From NCBI RefSeq assembly GCF_001244735.1, contig NZ_LN868937.1, positions 2,221,954 to 2,285,953 of the forward strand: a DNA stretch of 64,000 nt, in the 5' to 3' direction. Numbering within the stretch: the first letter of the stretch is position 1; every line of letters begins with the position of its first letter. The notes under the pieces are model-generated. The model was not told where the DNA came from and ran no database searches. It worked only from the letters and a program-made list of their open reading frames with translations. This DNA is from Bacillus andreraoultii (GTDB lineage Bacteria > Bacillota > Bacilli > Bacillales > Caldibacillaceae). Positions 55,785-63,997 of the stretch are shown in pieces. Position numbers and translations under genes: made by a program.

Positions 55785-57839
55785 TCAGTCTAATTTCTCC
55801 CCGTTCATCACACCTGATTCTTGAATATATTTTCGTAAAAACGCAAATTCTTGTTCTTTCCAAAATGATGATGATTCAATTAAGTAAGTGGCGTCTTGTC
55901 GTGCCGTTTCAAGCGCACGAAAATCATGTACCATGTCTGCTACTTTAAATTCTGGCAATCCACTTTGTTTTTTTCCAAAAAAGTCACCAGGTCCGCGTAA
56001 TTCTAAATCCCTTTCACTTAATTTAAAACCATCTGTAGTTTCAGTCATTATTTTCATTCGTTCTTTGCCTACTTCAGACTTAGGATCAGCAAGTAAAATA
56101 CAATACGATTGTTGATCACCACGACCAACCCTTCCCCGTAATTGATGTAATTGGGCTAAACCAAAGCGTTCTGCATCATATATTACCATCATCGTTGCAT
56201 TTGGAACGTTGACACCTACTTCAACAACTGTAGTTGCTACAAGAATTCGAATTTTATTTTCACTAAATTGTCTCATGACTAATTCTTTTTCTTCTCCATT
56301 TAATCTTCCGTGCATAAGACCAACTTGGAAACGTCCTTGAAAATAATGAACAAGTTGAGCATAAACATCGATAGCATTTTGCACATCTAACTTATCTGAC
56401 TCTTCAATTAAGGGACATATAACATATGCTTGTCTTCCCAAATTTAATTCTTTTTCCATCATCGCTAAAACACGGTCAAGCATTTTTGGTTTAGCCCAGT
56501 GAGTTAGAATTGGCTTTCTTCCTTTTGGCATTTCATCAATGATTGATACATCCATTTCTCCAAATACAGTTATTGCCAATGTTCTCGGAATTGGTGTTGC
56601 AGTCATAAACAATGTATTTGGATATTCACCTTTCTCTCGTAAAACGCGACGTTGCTCAACTCCAAAGCGGTGTTGTTCGTCTGTAATGACTAACCCTAAG
56701 TTTTTAAAGTTAACATCTTCTTGGATAAGGGCATGGGTGCCAATAATAATAGAAATCGTTCCATCAAGTAATCCGGCTAATATTTCCTGCCGTTCTTTTT
56801 TCTTTGTCGAACCTGTTAATAATTGAACATTAATATTAAATGATTCAAACATAGCTTGAAAGCTTTCCGCATGTTGTTCCGCTAAAATTTCAGTAGGGAC
56901 CATTAATGCGCCTTGATACCCTGCCGTCACTGCAGCATATAAACAAATGGCGGCTACCACCGTTTTCCCTGATCCCACATCCCCTTGTAATAAGCGATTC
57001 ATACGATATGGCGATTTAATATCTTTCAAAATTTCGGCAATGACACGTTTTTGTGCATTTGTTAGTGGATATGGCAATGAAGCGATAAATTTTTTCAACA
57101 GATTGTTATCGTAGTCAATGGTCGTCCCCTTTTGATGTTCCCGTTCAAATTTTCTCAGCGCCTGCATTTTTAATTGAAATAATAAAAATTCTTCATAAAC
57201 GATTCTTCGTCTTCCTTGTTTAAGATCGTTTGTATTTTGTGGATAATGTAATGCTCGAATTGCCTCTTTAAGAGAGTATAACCGATACCGTTTTATGTAG
57301 TCTCTTGGTAACGTCTCATGAATATACTGACTAAACTGATTGTAAGCCAAAAGAATGAACCTTTTGATACCCTTAACAGTTAAATCGCCTTTTACGGAGT
57401 ATACTGGTTCAAAATCTGTAATTTTCGAGTTTTCTAAAGATCCTAATGTATATGAATGAACTGTAATTTGCTGGCGATGTCGATTCCATTTACCTGTTAT
57501 AGTAATTTGATCATTAATGTTTATTTTACTTTTCACATAGGCCTGATTGAAAAAGGTGGCCGTTATCGCGTATTCGCCCACCATCACTCTTATCATTAAT
57601 CTGGATTTTTTTCTGCCATAATAAGTTAATAACGGCTCACTTATTACGATACCTTCAACAGTTACCCGTTCTTCGTGTTCTACTTCTGCTAAGTTACGAA
57701 TGCGATTATCATTGTAACGATAAGGAAAGTACATTAATAAGTCGTGAATAGTAAAAATTTTCAACTCGGCTAGCAATTGTTCAGATTCTGGACCAATTCC
57801 TCTTATTACACTAACAGGTTGATTTAATACATTATTCAC
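55785..57839 (-). CDS. recG: ATP-dependent DNA helicase RecG
   Basis: A 684-residue branch-migration and fork-regression helicase. N-terminal wedge/OB domain (EHEERVTVEGIVISEP), then motif I LLQGDVGSGKTVVAAICLY, motif II VITDEQHRFG, motif III TATPIPRTLA, motif V/VI TTVVEVGVNVPNATMMVIYDA and QLRGRVGRG. It starts at a GTG seven bases after GGGGGAG, overlapping the sdaAA stop by 4 bp. Length matches B. subtilis RecG (682). Confidence 0.98.
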   Translation of the reverse strand: MNNVLNQPVSVIRGIGPESEQLLAELKIFTIHDLLMYFPYRYNDNRIRNLAEVEHEERVTVEGIVISEPLLTYYGRKKSRLMIRVMVGEYAITATFFNQAYVKSKININDQITITGKWNRHRQQITVHSYTLGSLENSKITDFEPVYSVKGDLTVKGIKRFILLAYNQFSQYIHETLPRDYIKRYRLYSLKEAIRALHYPQNTNDLKQGRRRIVYEEFLLFQLKMQALRKFEREHQKGTTIDYDNNLLKKFIASLPYPLTNAQKRVIAEILKDIKSPYRMNRLLQGDVGSGKTVVAAICLYAAVTAGYQGALMVPTEILAEQHAESFQAMFESFNINVQLLTGSTKKKERQEILAGLLDGTISIIIGTHALIQEDVNFKNLGLVITDEQHRFGVEQRRVLREKGEYPNTLFMTATPIPRTLAITVFGEMDVSIIDEMPKGRKPILTHWAKPKMLDRVLAMMEKELNLGRQAYVICPLIEESDKLDVQNAIDVYAQLVHYFQGRFQVGLMHGRLNGEEKELVMRQFSENKIRILVATTVVEVGVNVPNATMMVIYDAERFGLAQLHQLRGRVGRGDQQSYCILLADPKSEVGKERMKIMTETTDGFKLSERDLELRGPGDFFGKKQSGLPEFKVADMVHDFRALETARQDATYLIESSSFWKEQEFAFLRKYIQESGVMNGEKLD

Positions 57840-58720
57840 CGCGATTCTCCCCCACCGAAAATTTCCTTTTGTAGTCTTAAACCTGTCGGGGTTACTGCAA
57901 GCCCCCCTTGTGCAGTTTCTCTTAGTGAAGATGGCATCATTCTACCCACGCGAAACATAGCTTCAATTACTTCATCACAAGGAATTTTACTTTCAACCCC
58001 AGCAAGTGCCATATCTGCTGCAACCATAGCATTCGCAGCACCCATGGCATTCCTTTTCACACAAGGAACTTCAACTAAACCTGCAACGGGGTCACATACT
58101 AAGCCAAGCATATTTTTTAAAGTAATCGCCATCGCATTTGCTGATTGCCTTGGTGACCCACCGGCCATTTCAACAATCGCTGCACTAGCCATACCACTAG
58201 CTGATCCAACCTCTGCTTGGCATCCACCAGCTGCACCTGAAATAAAAGCGTTATTTGCAATTACATATCCAAAAGCACCTGCTGTAAATAAAAATTCAAT
58301 CATTTCTTCACGAGTAGGGTTTAATTTTTCTTTTACCGCAAATAAAGTCCCTGGAACAACGCCAGCACTACCTGCTGTTGGTGTTGCACAAATTCTCCCC
58401 ATAGCTGCATTAACCTCATTCGTTCCAACAGCCATACTTACCGCATTTAATAAAAGATTCCCTGATAAATGATTTCCCTTTTCAATATAGTTTTGAAGAA
58501 GGACAGCATCACCACCTGTTAATCCTGTTTGAGATTTAACACCTGATAAACCACGTTCAACTGCTTTTTCCATTACTTGAAGATTTTTATCCATTTGAGC
58601 AACAATTTCATCACGACTTTTTTTAGTCACAAGTATTTCTTGTTCAATCATTATTTGACTAATTTTTTTATTTTCTTTTTCCGCCAATTCAATTAGTTCA
58701 CGTACAGTTGTAAATAGCAT
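57836..58720 (-). CDS. sdaAA: L-serine dehydratase alpha subunit SdaAA
   Basis: A 294-residue iron-sulfur subunit converting L-serine to pyruvate and ammonia. Conserved cluster/active-site segments: GRICATPTAGSAGVVPGTLF, SGAAGGCQAEVGSASGMASA, LVCDPVAGLVEVPCVKRNAMGA. The Cys residues of these segments are candidate 4Fe-4S ligands. It follows sdaAB by 35 bp and precedes recG with 4-bp overlap. Confidence 0.97.
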   Translation of the reverse strand: MLFTTVRELIELAEKENKKISQIMIEQEILVTKKSRDEIVAQMDKNLQVMEKAVERGLSGVKSQTGLTGGDAVLLQNYIEKGNHLSGNLLLNAVSMAVGTNEVNAAMGRICATPTAGSAGVVPGTLFAVKEKLNPTREEMIEFLFTAGAFGYVIANNAFISGAAGGCQAEVGSASGMASAAIVEMAGGSPRQSANAMAITLKNMLGLVCDPVAGLVEVPCVKRNAMGAANAMVAADMALAGVESKIPCDEVIEAMFRVGRMMPSSLRETAQGGLAVTPTGLRLQKEIFGGGESR

Positions 58721-58755
58721 TATATTTCCCCCTCTGTATAAGTAATTCTTAGATG

Positions 58756-59418
58756 TTACTCTACTATTCTTGCAACTTGTAATATATTTGGTAAGGCAGA
58801 AATTTCCGCCATTAGCGTTTCATCAACATTTTCATCAAGTTCTAATACCATCAATGCTAATTTTCCCTTTTCTTTTCGAGACACTTCCATATGACCTATA
58901 TTAATCTTATGTTTTGCCATTATATGTGCGACATTAGCAATACAACCGAATCGATCATTATTTACGACCACAATTGCTGGGTGCTCACCCGTTAATTTTA
59001 ATTTAAAACCGTTAATTTCGGCTATTTCAATTTTTCCTCCACCAACAGATATACCGACAACTTCTATTTGTTCTTGATCATTCCCAATAACTATTTTCGC
59101 TGTATTTGGATGTTCCGGTCTATCCTGCTCGATTAAAAATTGATAAGTTAATCCTTGATTTTTAGCTATCGTGAATGAATCAATTATTCGTTCATCAAAT
59201 GTATCAAAATTAAGTAAGCCACCTACGATTGCTACATCCGTTCCATGACCTCGGTAAGTTTCTGCAAACGAGCCATATAAATAGATTTTTGCCCAATTCG
59301 GCTGTTTACCAAATAAACCTCGAGCAACTCGACCAATACGAAGTGCCCCTGCCGTATGAGAACTAGATGGGCCTATCATTACTGGACCAATAATATCAAA
59401 TACACTTCGGAATTTCAT
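58756..59418 (-). CDS. sdaAB: L-serine dehydratase beta subunit SdaAB
   Basis: A 220-residue subunit with the dehydratase beta domain (FDIIGPVMIGPSSSHTAGALRIG) and a C-terminal ACT domain (HPAIVVVNNDRFGCIANVAHIM) that likely senses serine. It is the first gene of sdaAB-sdaAA-recG. A promoter candidate lies upstream, past the yloV terminator. Confidence 0.96.
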   Translation of the reverse strand: MKFRSVFDIIGPVMIGPSSSHTAGALRIGRVARGLFGKQPNWAKIYLYGSFAETYRGHGTDVAIVGGLLNFDTFDERIIDSFTIAKNQGLTYQFLIEQDRPEHPNTAKIVIGNDQEQIEVVGISVGGGKIEIAEINGFKLKLTGEHPAIVVVNNDRFGCIANVAHIMAKHKINIGHMEVSRKEKGKLALMVLELDENVDETLMAEISALPNILQVARIVE

Positions 59419-59560
59419 TGAAAATCCCCCTTTAAAATCGTATAGTCATGTCTCAAATGAGAATTCTATAAATCGTTAATATTCATTTTGTACTTTCATG
59501 GGAAAAAGAATGATGAAGCCTATGCAAATCTCGAGTGCATAAATATTATCTACTTCTCTT

Positions 59561-59590
59561 ATAATAATATATTAAAGCTTTCGTATCCAA
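59561..59590 (-). promoter_or_regulatory. Candidate SigA promoter of sdaAB-sdaAA-recG
   Basis: Minus strand: -35 TTGGAT (59585-59590), 18-bp spacer, -10 TATTAT (59561-59566). It lies about 140 bp before sdaAB and just past the fakA terminator. Confidence 0.5.
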
Positions 59591-59612
59591 TGTTTATTTA
59601 CTCCTTAAAATA

Positions 59613-59636
59613 AAGAAAACCCGCCAACTGGCGAGC
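59613..59636 (-). terminator. Intrinsic terminator of yloU-fakA
   Basis: CTCGCC/GGCGGG (59630-59635 and 59620-59625) with an AGTT loop, followed on the minus strand by TTTTCTTT. It lies about 56 bp after the fakA stop. Confidence 0.75.
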
Positions 59637-59691
59637 TTATATCAATCAAAGTTGATGTATACGAATAAAACGAATCTATTTGGTATCTAAT

Positions 59692-61362
59692 TTATTCAAC
59701 AGAAAAAATAAACGGGTATAGTGGCTGTTTCCCATCGTGCATTTCTATTTCTACTTCTGGATAATGTTCTTCAACAAACTTAATTACACGATCAGTTTGT
59801 TCCATTGTCGCTTCTTCCCCTTTAATAACTGTTAAAATTTCACTATCATCATCTAACAATTGTTTTAATAACTCAGTCGTAGTTTCTAACAAGTCACGAT
59901 TCGATACAATAATCGTCCCTTCATAAATTCCCATAAAATCATCTTTTTTAATCGTCAGTTGATCGATATTCGTATCACGTACTGCGTATGTCACTTGCCC
60001 TGATTTAACGCTTTTTAACGCCTCAATCATTGCCTTTTCATTTTTCTCAACATCAACACTTGGGTTAAATGCTAATAATGCAGCAAGTCCTTGAGGGACA
60101 GTTTTCGTCGGAATGACTATTACTTGTTGCTCACACACATCGCGTGCTTGCTCTGCAGCCAAAATGATATTTTTGTTATTCGGTAAGATAAAAACTTTTT
60201 TTGCATTTACTTGCTCTACTGCTTTTACAATGTCCTCGATACTTGGATTCATTGTTTGTCCGCCTTCAATGGTAACTTCTGCCCCGATACTTTTAAATAA
60301 GTCGCGAATCCCGCTACCCATAGAGACAGCAACAACTCCATATTCAGCTGGAGCTTTCTTTGCAGTTACATTAAGCGCTTCATCATGTTCAAGAATCGTT
60401 GTATGTTGTTGACGCATATTCTCAATCTTTAAGTTGATTAATTCACCATATTTTTGTCCATACGATAAAGCAGCCCCTGGTTGTTCTGTGTGGATATGTA
60501 CTTTAGCAACTTGTTCATCTGAGATAACTAACAAAGAATCACCGAGTTCACTTAAATCCAGGCGGAATTTCTCTTCTGAAAAAGGATTTACTTTAAGTTT
60601 ATCGTCTTTAAATTTCACCATAAACTCAGTACAGTAACCATATACGATATCTTCCGTGTTCAAAAAGCTTTGAACACTCTTATGATGTTCTTTTTTTACA
60701 AGTTGATCCATTGATACTTCTGGCGTTTGTGTTTCGTCAATTGTTTCCCCTTTTAATTGGGATAGAAACCCTTCATAAACAAAAACAAGACCTTGTCCAC
60801 CGCTATCAACTACGCCAACTTCTTTAAGAACAGGTAGCAGTTCCGGTGTTCTTTTTAAGGAAGCATGTGCCTCTTTTACAATTTCTTCCAATAAGACAGT
60901 TAGATCTGTTGTTGTTTCACTAATTTCTAATGCTTTTTTTGCTGAATCTTTCGCAACGGTAAGTATTGTTCCTTCAACTGGTTTCATTACAGCTTTATAT
61001 GCAGTCGTAACCCCATCATTTAACGCTTTCGCAAAATCTACTACATTTAACGTTTCTTTTATTTCAATAGATTTTGCAAAGCCACGAAATAATTGGGATA
61101 GGATAACACCAGAATTTCCTCGAGCACCCATTAATAATCCACGGGATAAAGCTTGTCCCACTTTCCCGACATGGGGATTGACATTTTCCCTAACTTCTTT
61201 TGCTCCTGACTGGATAGATAAATTCATATTCGTACCTGTATCACCATCTGGTACCGGGAATACATTCAAAGAATCTACATATTTCGCATTTTTAGATAAA
61301 TGATTTGCTCCGAAGAAAATCATTTCTGCAAATCGTAGTCCATCTATAGTAGTAATAGACAC
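59692..61362 (-). CDS. fakA: Fatty acid kinase subunit FakA (YloV, DhaL/DegV-linked)
   Basis: A 556-residue kinase that phosphorylates FakB-bound fatty acids, feeding PlsY. N-terminal DhaL domain (VDSLNVFPVPDGDTGTNMNLS with ADP/Mg-binding residues, GLLMGARGNSGVILSQLFRG), a middle domain, and a C-terminal DAK1-like domain. It starts with a GTG after AAGGAGG. It is coupled to yloU and lies upstream of the FapR-lipid genes, fitting a membrane-lipid theme. Confidence 0.93.
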   Translation of the reverse strand: MSITTIDGLRFAEMIFFGANHLSKNAKYVDSLNVFPVPDGDTGTNMNLSIQSGAKEVRENVNPHVGKVGQALSRGLLMGARGNSGVILSQLFRGFAKSIEIKETLNVVDFAKALNDGVTTAYKAVMKPVEGTILTVAKDSAKKALEISETTTDLTVLLEEIVKEAHASLKRTPELLPVLKEVGVVDSGGQGLVFVYEGFLSQLKGETIDETQTPEVSMDQLVKKEHHKSVQSFLNTEDIVYGYCTEFMVKFKDDKLKVNPFSEEKFRLDLSELGDSLLVISDEQVAKVHIHTEQPGAALSYGQKYGELINLKIENMRQQHTTILEHDEALNVTAKKAPAEYGVVAVSMGSGIRDLFKSIGAEVTIEGGQTMNPSIEDIVKAVEQVNAKKVFILPNNKNIILAAEQARDVCEQQVIVIPTKTVPQGLAALLAFNPSVDVEKNEKAMIEALKSVKSGQVTYAVRDTNIDQLTIKKDDFMGIYEGTIIVSNRDLLETTTELLKQLLDDDSEILTVIKGEEATMEQTDRVIKFVEEHYPEVEIEMHDGKQPLYPFIFSVE

Positions 61363-61379
61363 TAATTTTTCCTCCTTAC

Positions 61380-61742
61380 TTACGGGTTCGTTACCCGAAC
61401 ACCTTGGACAAATATATTAACTGAATCAGCTTTTAAACCTATTGTTTGTTCAAGAACATATTTCACTTTTGATTGAACATTATGAGCAACTTCTGAAATT
61501 TTCGTTCCATAACCAACGATAATATACATATCAATGTGGATAAATCCATCTTCTTGACGTACAATAACACCTTTTGAATAATTTTCTTTACGAAGGATTT
61601 CAGAAATACCGTCTTTAATTTGATTTTTGGATGCCATTCCTACAATACCATAACAATCTACAGCAGCACCACCACAAATTTGAGCAATCGTTTCGTTTGA
61701 AATTTCAATATGTCCGTAATTCGTTTGTAATTCAATGGACAT
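61380..61742 (-). CDS. yloU: Asp23/Gls24-family protein YloU
   Basis: A 120-residue Asp23 family protein. It contains IAQICGGAAVDCYGIVGMASK, DGFIHIDMYIIVGYGTKISEVAHNVQ, and a C-terminal VNIFVQGVRV. These proteins associate with cell envelope stress and membrane homeostasis in Gram-positives. It is first in the yloU-fakA operon and divergent from rpmB. Confidence 0.95.
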   Translation of the reverse strand: MSIELQTNYGHIEISNETIAQICGGAAVDCYGIVGMASKNQIKDGISEILRKENYSKGVIVRQEDGFIHIDMYIIVGYGTKISEVAHNVQSKVKYVLEQTIGLKADSVNIFVQGVRVTNP

Positions 61743-61821
61743 GTTATGTTCCCCCTTTTCGGAATCCTGCTAGATTTATTTTACTATAACAATCCTTAAT
61801 TTAAAAGACAAGTTCCCTTAT

Positions 61822-61852
61822 AATATAAGCGTGAATTGAAACAATCTGTCAA
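61822..61852 (-). promoter_or_regulatory. SigA promoter of yloU-fakA
   Basis: Minus strand: consensus -35 TTGACA (61847-61852), 18-19-bp spacer, -10 TATATT or TTATAT (61822-61828). It lies about 80 bp before yloU. Confidence 0.65.
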
Positions 61853-61947
61853 GTACTTTCTTATTTTGTTGCATAAATATGTTTTGTATGTTAAAGTATT
61901 TTAGTATGTTATACAATCGATTTGTGTTTTGTAAGGAGGGGACAACT

Positions 61948-62136
61948 ATGGCTCGTAAATGCGTTGTTACAGGTAAAAAAGCCACTTTTGGAAATGCACG
62001 TTCTCACGCAATGAATGCTAACCGTCGTAAATGGGGCGCAAACCTTCAAAAAGTACGTATTTTAGTTAACGGAAAACCAAAACGTGTATACGTTTCAGCA
62101 CGTGCTTTAAAATCAGGCAAAGTTGAACGCGTATAA
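61948..62136 (+). CDS. rpmB: 50S ribosomal protein L28
   Basis: A 62-residue ribosomal protein and the only plus-strand gene here. It starts [16 protein letters not shown], with [19 protein letters not shown] and a basic end. The ATG follows AAGGAGG by eight bases; an upstream in-frame ATG at 61879 gives no SD. In B. subtilis rpmB is also divergent from yloU. The two Cys-containing motif CVVTG lacks the second zinc-binding pair, as in Cys-poor L28 forms. No promoter was assigned with confidence. Confidence 0.98.
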   Translation: MARKCVVTGKKATFGNARSHAMNANRRKWGANLQKVRILVNGKPKRVYVSARALKSGKVERV

Positions 62137-62162
62137 ATTGTATGATAAAAAATTAAGCAAAA

Positions 62163-62179
62163 GAGGCTGGGACATAACT
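62163..62179 (+). repeat. Left terminal inverted repeat of the IS
   Basis: GAGGCTGGGACATAACT. It differs at two positions from the complement of the right repeat and overlaps the last bases of the transposase stop codon. Confidence 0.92.
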
Positions 62180-63839
62180 AGCCAAAAGTAGTATATAAAA
62201 AGGTTCCAGGCAATAAAAAATTTGCTTGGAACCTTTTTTGTGGGGTTTTTCCATTTCTCGTCACTATTTTACCGCTGATGGCGGTGACTTTTCTCATATT
62301 CACCGCCATCAACGCAAAGGCTAATTCATTTTTCACTTTCTGTTTTCCTCTGACGGAAAAACGAGTGAAACCTAAATTAGCCTTCAGAAAACCGAACGCT
62401 GGTTCTACATCAATTTTACGTTTTCCGTAAATTTCACCAGTTTTCTCGTCTGAAAGCTTCGTACGTACATATTCTTTTTGGGACTCCCACTTTTCATTTA
62501 TGTAGACTTTTCGGTTGTTCCCTTCTTTTGCTTTCGTGCATAAATCGCGGAGTGGACAATCCGAACAGTCCTCACACTCGTACACTTTAAATTCACGGGT
62601 GAATCCGTACCTGTCTGTTCGTTTGGAATGATGGCTAAATCGTACTTTCCGACCATTTGGGCACAGAAAAGTATCTTCGTCCTCATTATATTCCCAATTA
62701 TCTACATGAAAAGCGTTGTCCTTATGCTTCTTTTTCTTCTCCTTTCGATATTGATTGTATGTAATAAGTGGCGTTCGATTTCGATTCTCGATGATATCTT
62801 CATAATTCTGTTCGCTACCATATCCTGCATCCGCGACAATGAATTCCGGAAGCTCGAAAAAGTTTTCTTCAATCGTGTCGAGAAAAGGAATTAAAGTGCG
62901 TGTATCGGTCGGGTTTGGGAAAACATCGTAAGCGAGCACATATTGACCTTCCGTCGCAATTTGGACATTGTAACCAGCTTTCAATTGACCGTTCTTCATG
63001 TAGTCGTCCTTCATGCGCATAAACGTCGCATCTGGGTCCGTCTTTGAGTAACTATTGCGATCACCGAAAATCTCCATATCGTTTTGATACTTTTGTTTGC
63101 GAGTAATGTAATCCATCCATTGCTTCCGAGATTGTATGGGTAATTTGCGTTCGGAACGGAGCTTTTTCCGTTCACTCCCAACTTCAGATACTTCAATCTT
63201 TTTATTATATTCCTCGATTTTCTCGTCTAACTTTTCGACTACTTCTTCCATTTCTTTGACGGAAAGTTCCTCTTCCTTTTCTCGCTCTATTGCTGGGATG
63301 ATCTCCTTCTCTAGCAGCTCATCATACAGTTGATTGGACTTTTCAATTAGCTTATCACTATATCTTTCAATGGACTTCCGCCATACAAAGGTGAACTTAT
63401 TTGCGTTTGCTTCAATTTTTGTACCATCAATAAAAATGGCTTCCTCTTCAATCAATTCCTTTTCCACGAGCTGATTTCGGAACTGGACAAAGCATTCACG
63501 TAGGATGTTTTCAATGAGTGGATTAGAACGGAAGCGATTGATGGTGCGATAGCTAGGTTCATGTCCTTGAGCCAGCCACATCATGCGGATACTATCCTGT
63601 AATAAAGCTTCTATTTTACGGCCGGAAAACACGGATTGCGTATATCCACACAAAATGACTTTCAACATCATACGAGGATGATACGCGGGACGGCCGGTTT
63701 GTCGTATGAAGTCCTCGAAAGCTTCTTCGGGAATACTCTCGACAAGATCATTGATCGCAAAAGCAATATCGTTTTCTTTCAACTTAATTTCTAAATTTAG
63801 CGGTAAAACTACTTGATTCATGTTATAATGTTTAAACAT
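62178..63839 (-). CDS. IS1182-family DDE transposase
   Basis: A 553-residue transposase, full length and uninterrupted. N-terminal DUF772-type domain (residues about 45-125: FIRQTGRPAYHPRMMLKVIL, SYRTINRFR), then the DDE core with D138 (IFIDGTKIEANAN), D337 (FIVADAGYGSEQNYE) and E479 (KRKIDVEPAFGFLKANLG), with a Lys/Glu-rich coiled insertion between the first two. A Cys-rich cluster (C393, C422, C425, C428, C434) resembling a zinc-binding module precedes the final Glu, as in other IS1182 transposases. GGAGGT lies six bases before the ATG within a possible hairpin. The last codons overlap the left-end hairpin and repeat. Confidence 0.96.
   Translation of the reverse strand: MFKHYNMNQVVLPLNLEIKLKENDIAFAINDLVESIPEEAFEDFIRQTGRPAYHPRMMLKVILCGYTQSVFSGRKIEALLQDSIRMMWLAQGHEPSYRTINRFRSNPLIENILRECFVQFRNQLVEKELIEEEAIFIDGTKIEANANKFTFVWRKSIERYSDKLIEKSNQLYDELLEKEIIPAIEREKEEELSVKEMEEVVEKLDEKIEEYNKKIEVSEVGSERKKLRSERKLPIQSRKQWMDYITRKQKYQNDMEIFGDRNSYSKTDPDATFMRMKDDYMKNGQLKAGYNVQIATEGQYVLAYDVFPNPTDTRTLIPFLDTIEENFFELPEFIVADAGYGSEQNYEDIIENRNRTPLITYNQYRKEKKKKHKDNAFHVDNWEYNEDEDTFLCPNGRKVRFSHHSKRTDRYGFTREFKVYECEDCSDCPLRDLCTKAKEGNNRKVYINEKWESQKEYVRTKLSDEKTGEIYGKRKIDVEPAFGFLKANLGFTRFSVRGKQKVKNELAFALMAVNMRKVTAISGKIVTRNGKTPQKRFQANFLLPGTFLYTTFG
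62197..62239 (+). terminator. Strong hairpin near the IS left end, likely plus-strand terminator
   Basis: AAAAAGGTTCCAGGCAA (62197-62213) pairs with TTGCTTGGAACCTTTTT (62222-62238), 17 bp with one G-T pair and an 8-nt loop, followed by T on both strands. It lies in the 3' end of the transposase coding sequence and would terminate rpmB readthrough. Confidence 0.75.
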
Positions 63840-63895
63840 AAGGGCACCTCCAAAATTATTGTTTCGTCACTTTAATTTTATCAAAAGGTGCCCTT
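63840..63895 (-). promoter_or_regulatory. SD-sequestering inverted repeat upstream of the transposase
   Basis: AAGGGCACCT (63840-63849) and AGGTGCCCTT (63886-63895) are perfect complements. The first arm contains most of the transposase SD on the minus strand (63846-63851). Transcripts that start outside the element would include both arms and hide the SD. Confidence 0.7.
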
Positions 63896-63916
63896 TTTGT
63901 TTACTAGAATTGTGAC

Positions 63917-63963
63917 AAAAAAGGCGTTGGGTCTACACTTTTTAGTGTAAGCTCCAACGCCTT
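63917..63963 (-). terminator. Inward-facing intrinsic terminator at the IS right end
   Basis: AAGGCGTTGG (63921-63930) pairs with CCAACGCCTT (63954-63963), with an inner TACACT/AGTGTA stem and TTTT loop. On the minus strand it is followed by six T (63917-63922), so it would stop transcription entering the element toward the transposase. Confidence 0.82.
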
Positions 63964-63980
63964 AATTTTTATTTTACTGG

Positions 63981-63997
63981 AGTTTTGTCCCAGTCTC
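63981..63997 (-). repeat. Right terminal inverted repeat of the IS
   Basis: On the minus strand GAGACTGGGACAAAACT, matching the left repeat at 15 of 17 positions. Confidence 0.92.

Larger units (their letters stand above)
62163..63997 (-). mobile_element. Complete IS1182-family insertion sequence
   Basis: An 1835-bp element bounded by imperfect 17-bp terminal inverted repeats matching at 15 positions. It carries one full-length transposase and no passenger gene. It sits 26 bp downstream of rpmB. Only 3 bases remain beyond the right repeat, so a target duplication cannot be tested. Terminator-type hairpins lie near both ends. Confidence 0.95.

Noticed and set aside
55753..55824. Plus-strand 23-codon frame with a GGGG-containing upstream stretch near recG
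   Set aside because: It overlaps the recG 3' end and the fapR -35 region on the opposite strand, its SD is weak and no small-protein family matches; more likely chance.
61879..61947. Longer N-terminal extension for rpmB from an upstream ATG
   Set aside because: The extension lacks an SD and the internal ATG has AAGGAGG at ideal spacing and gives the standard L28 length.
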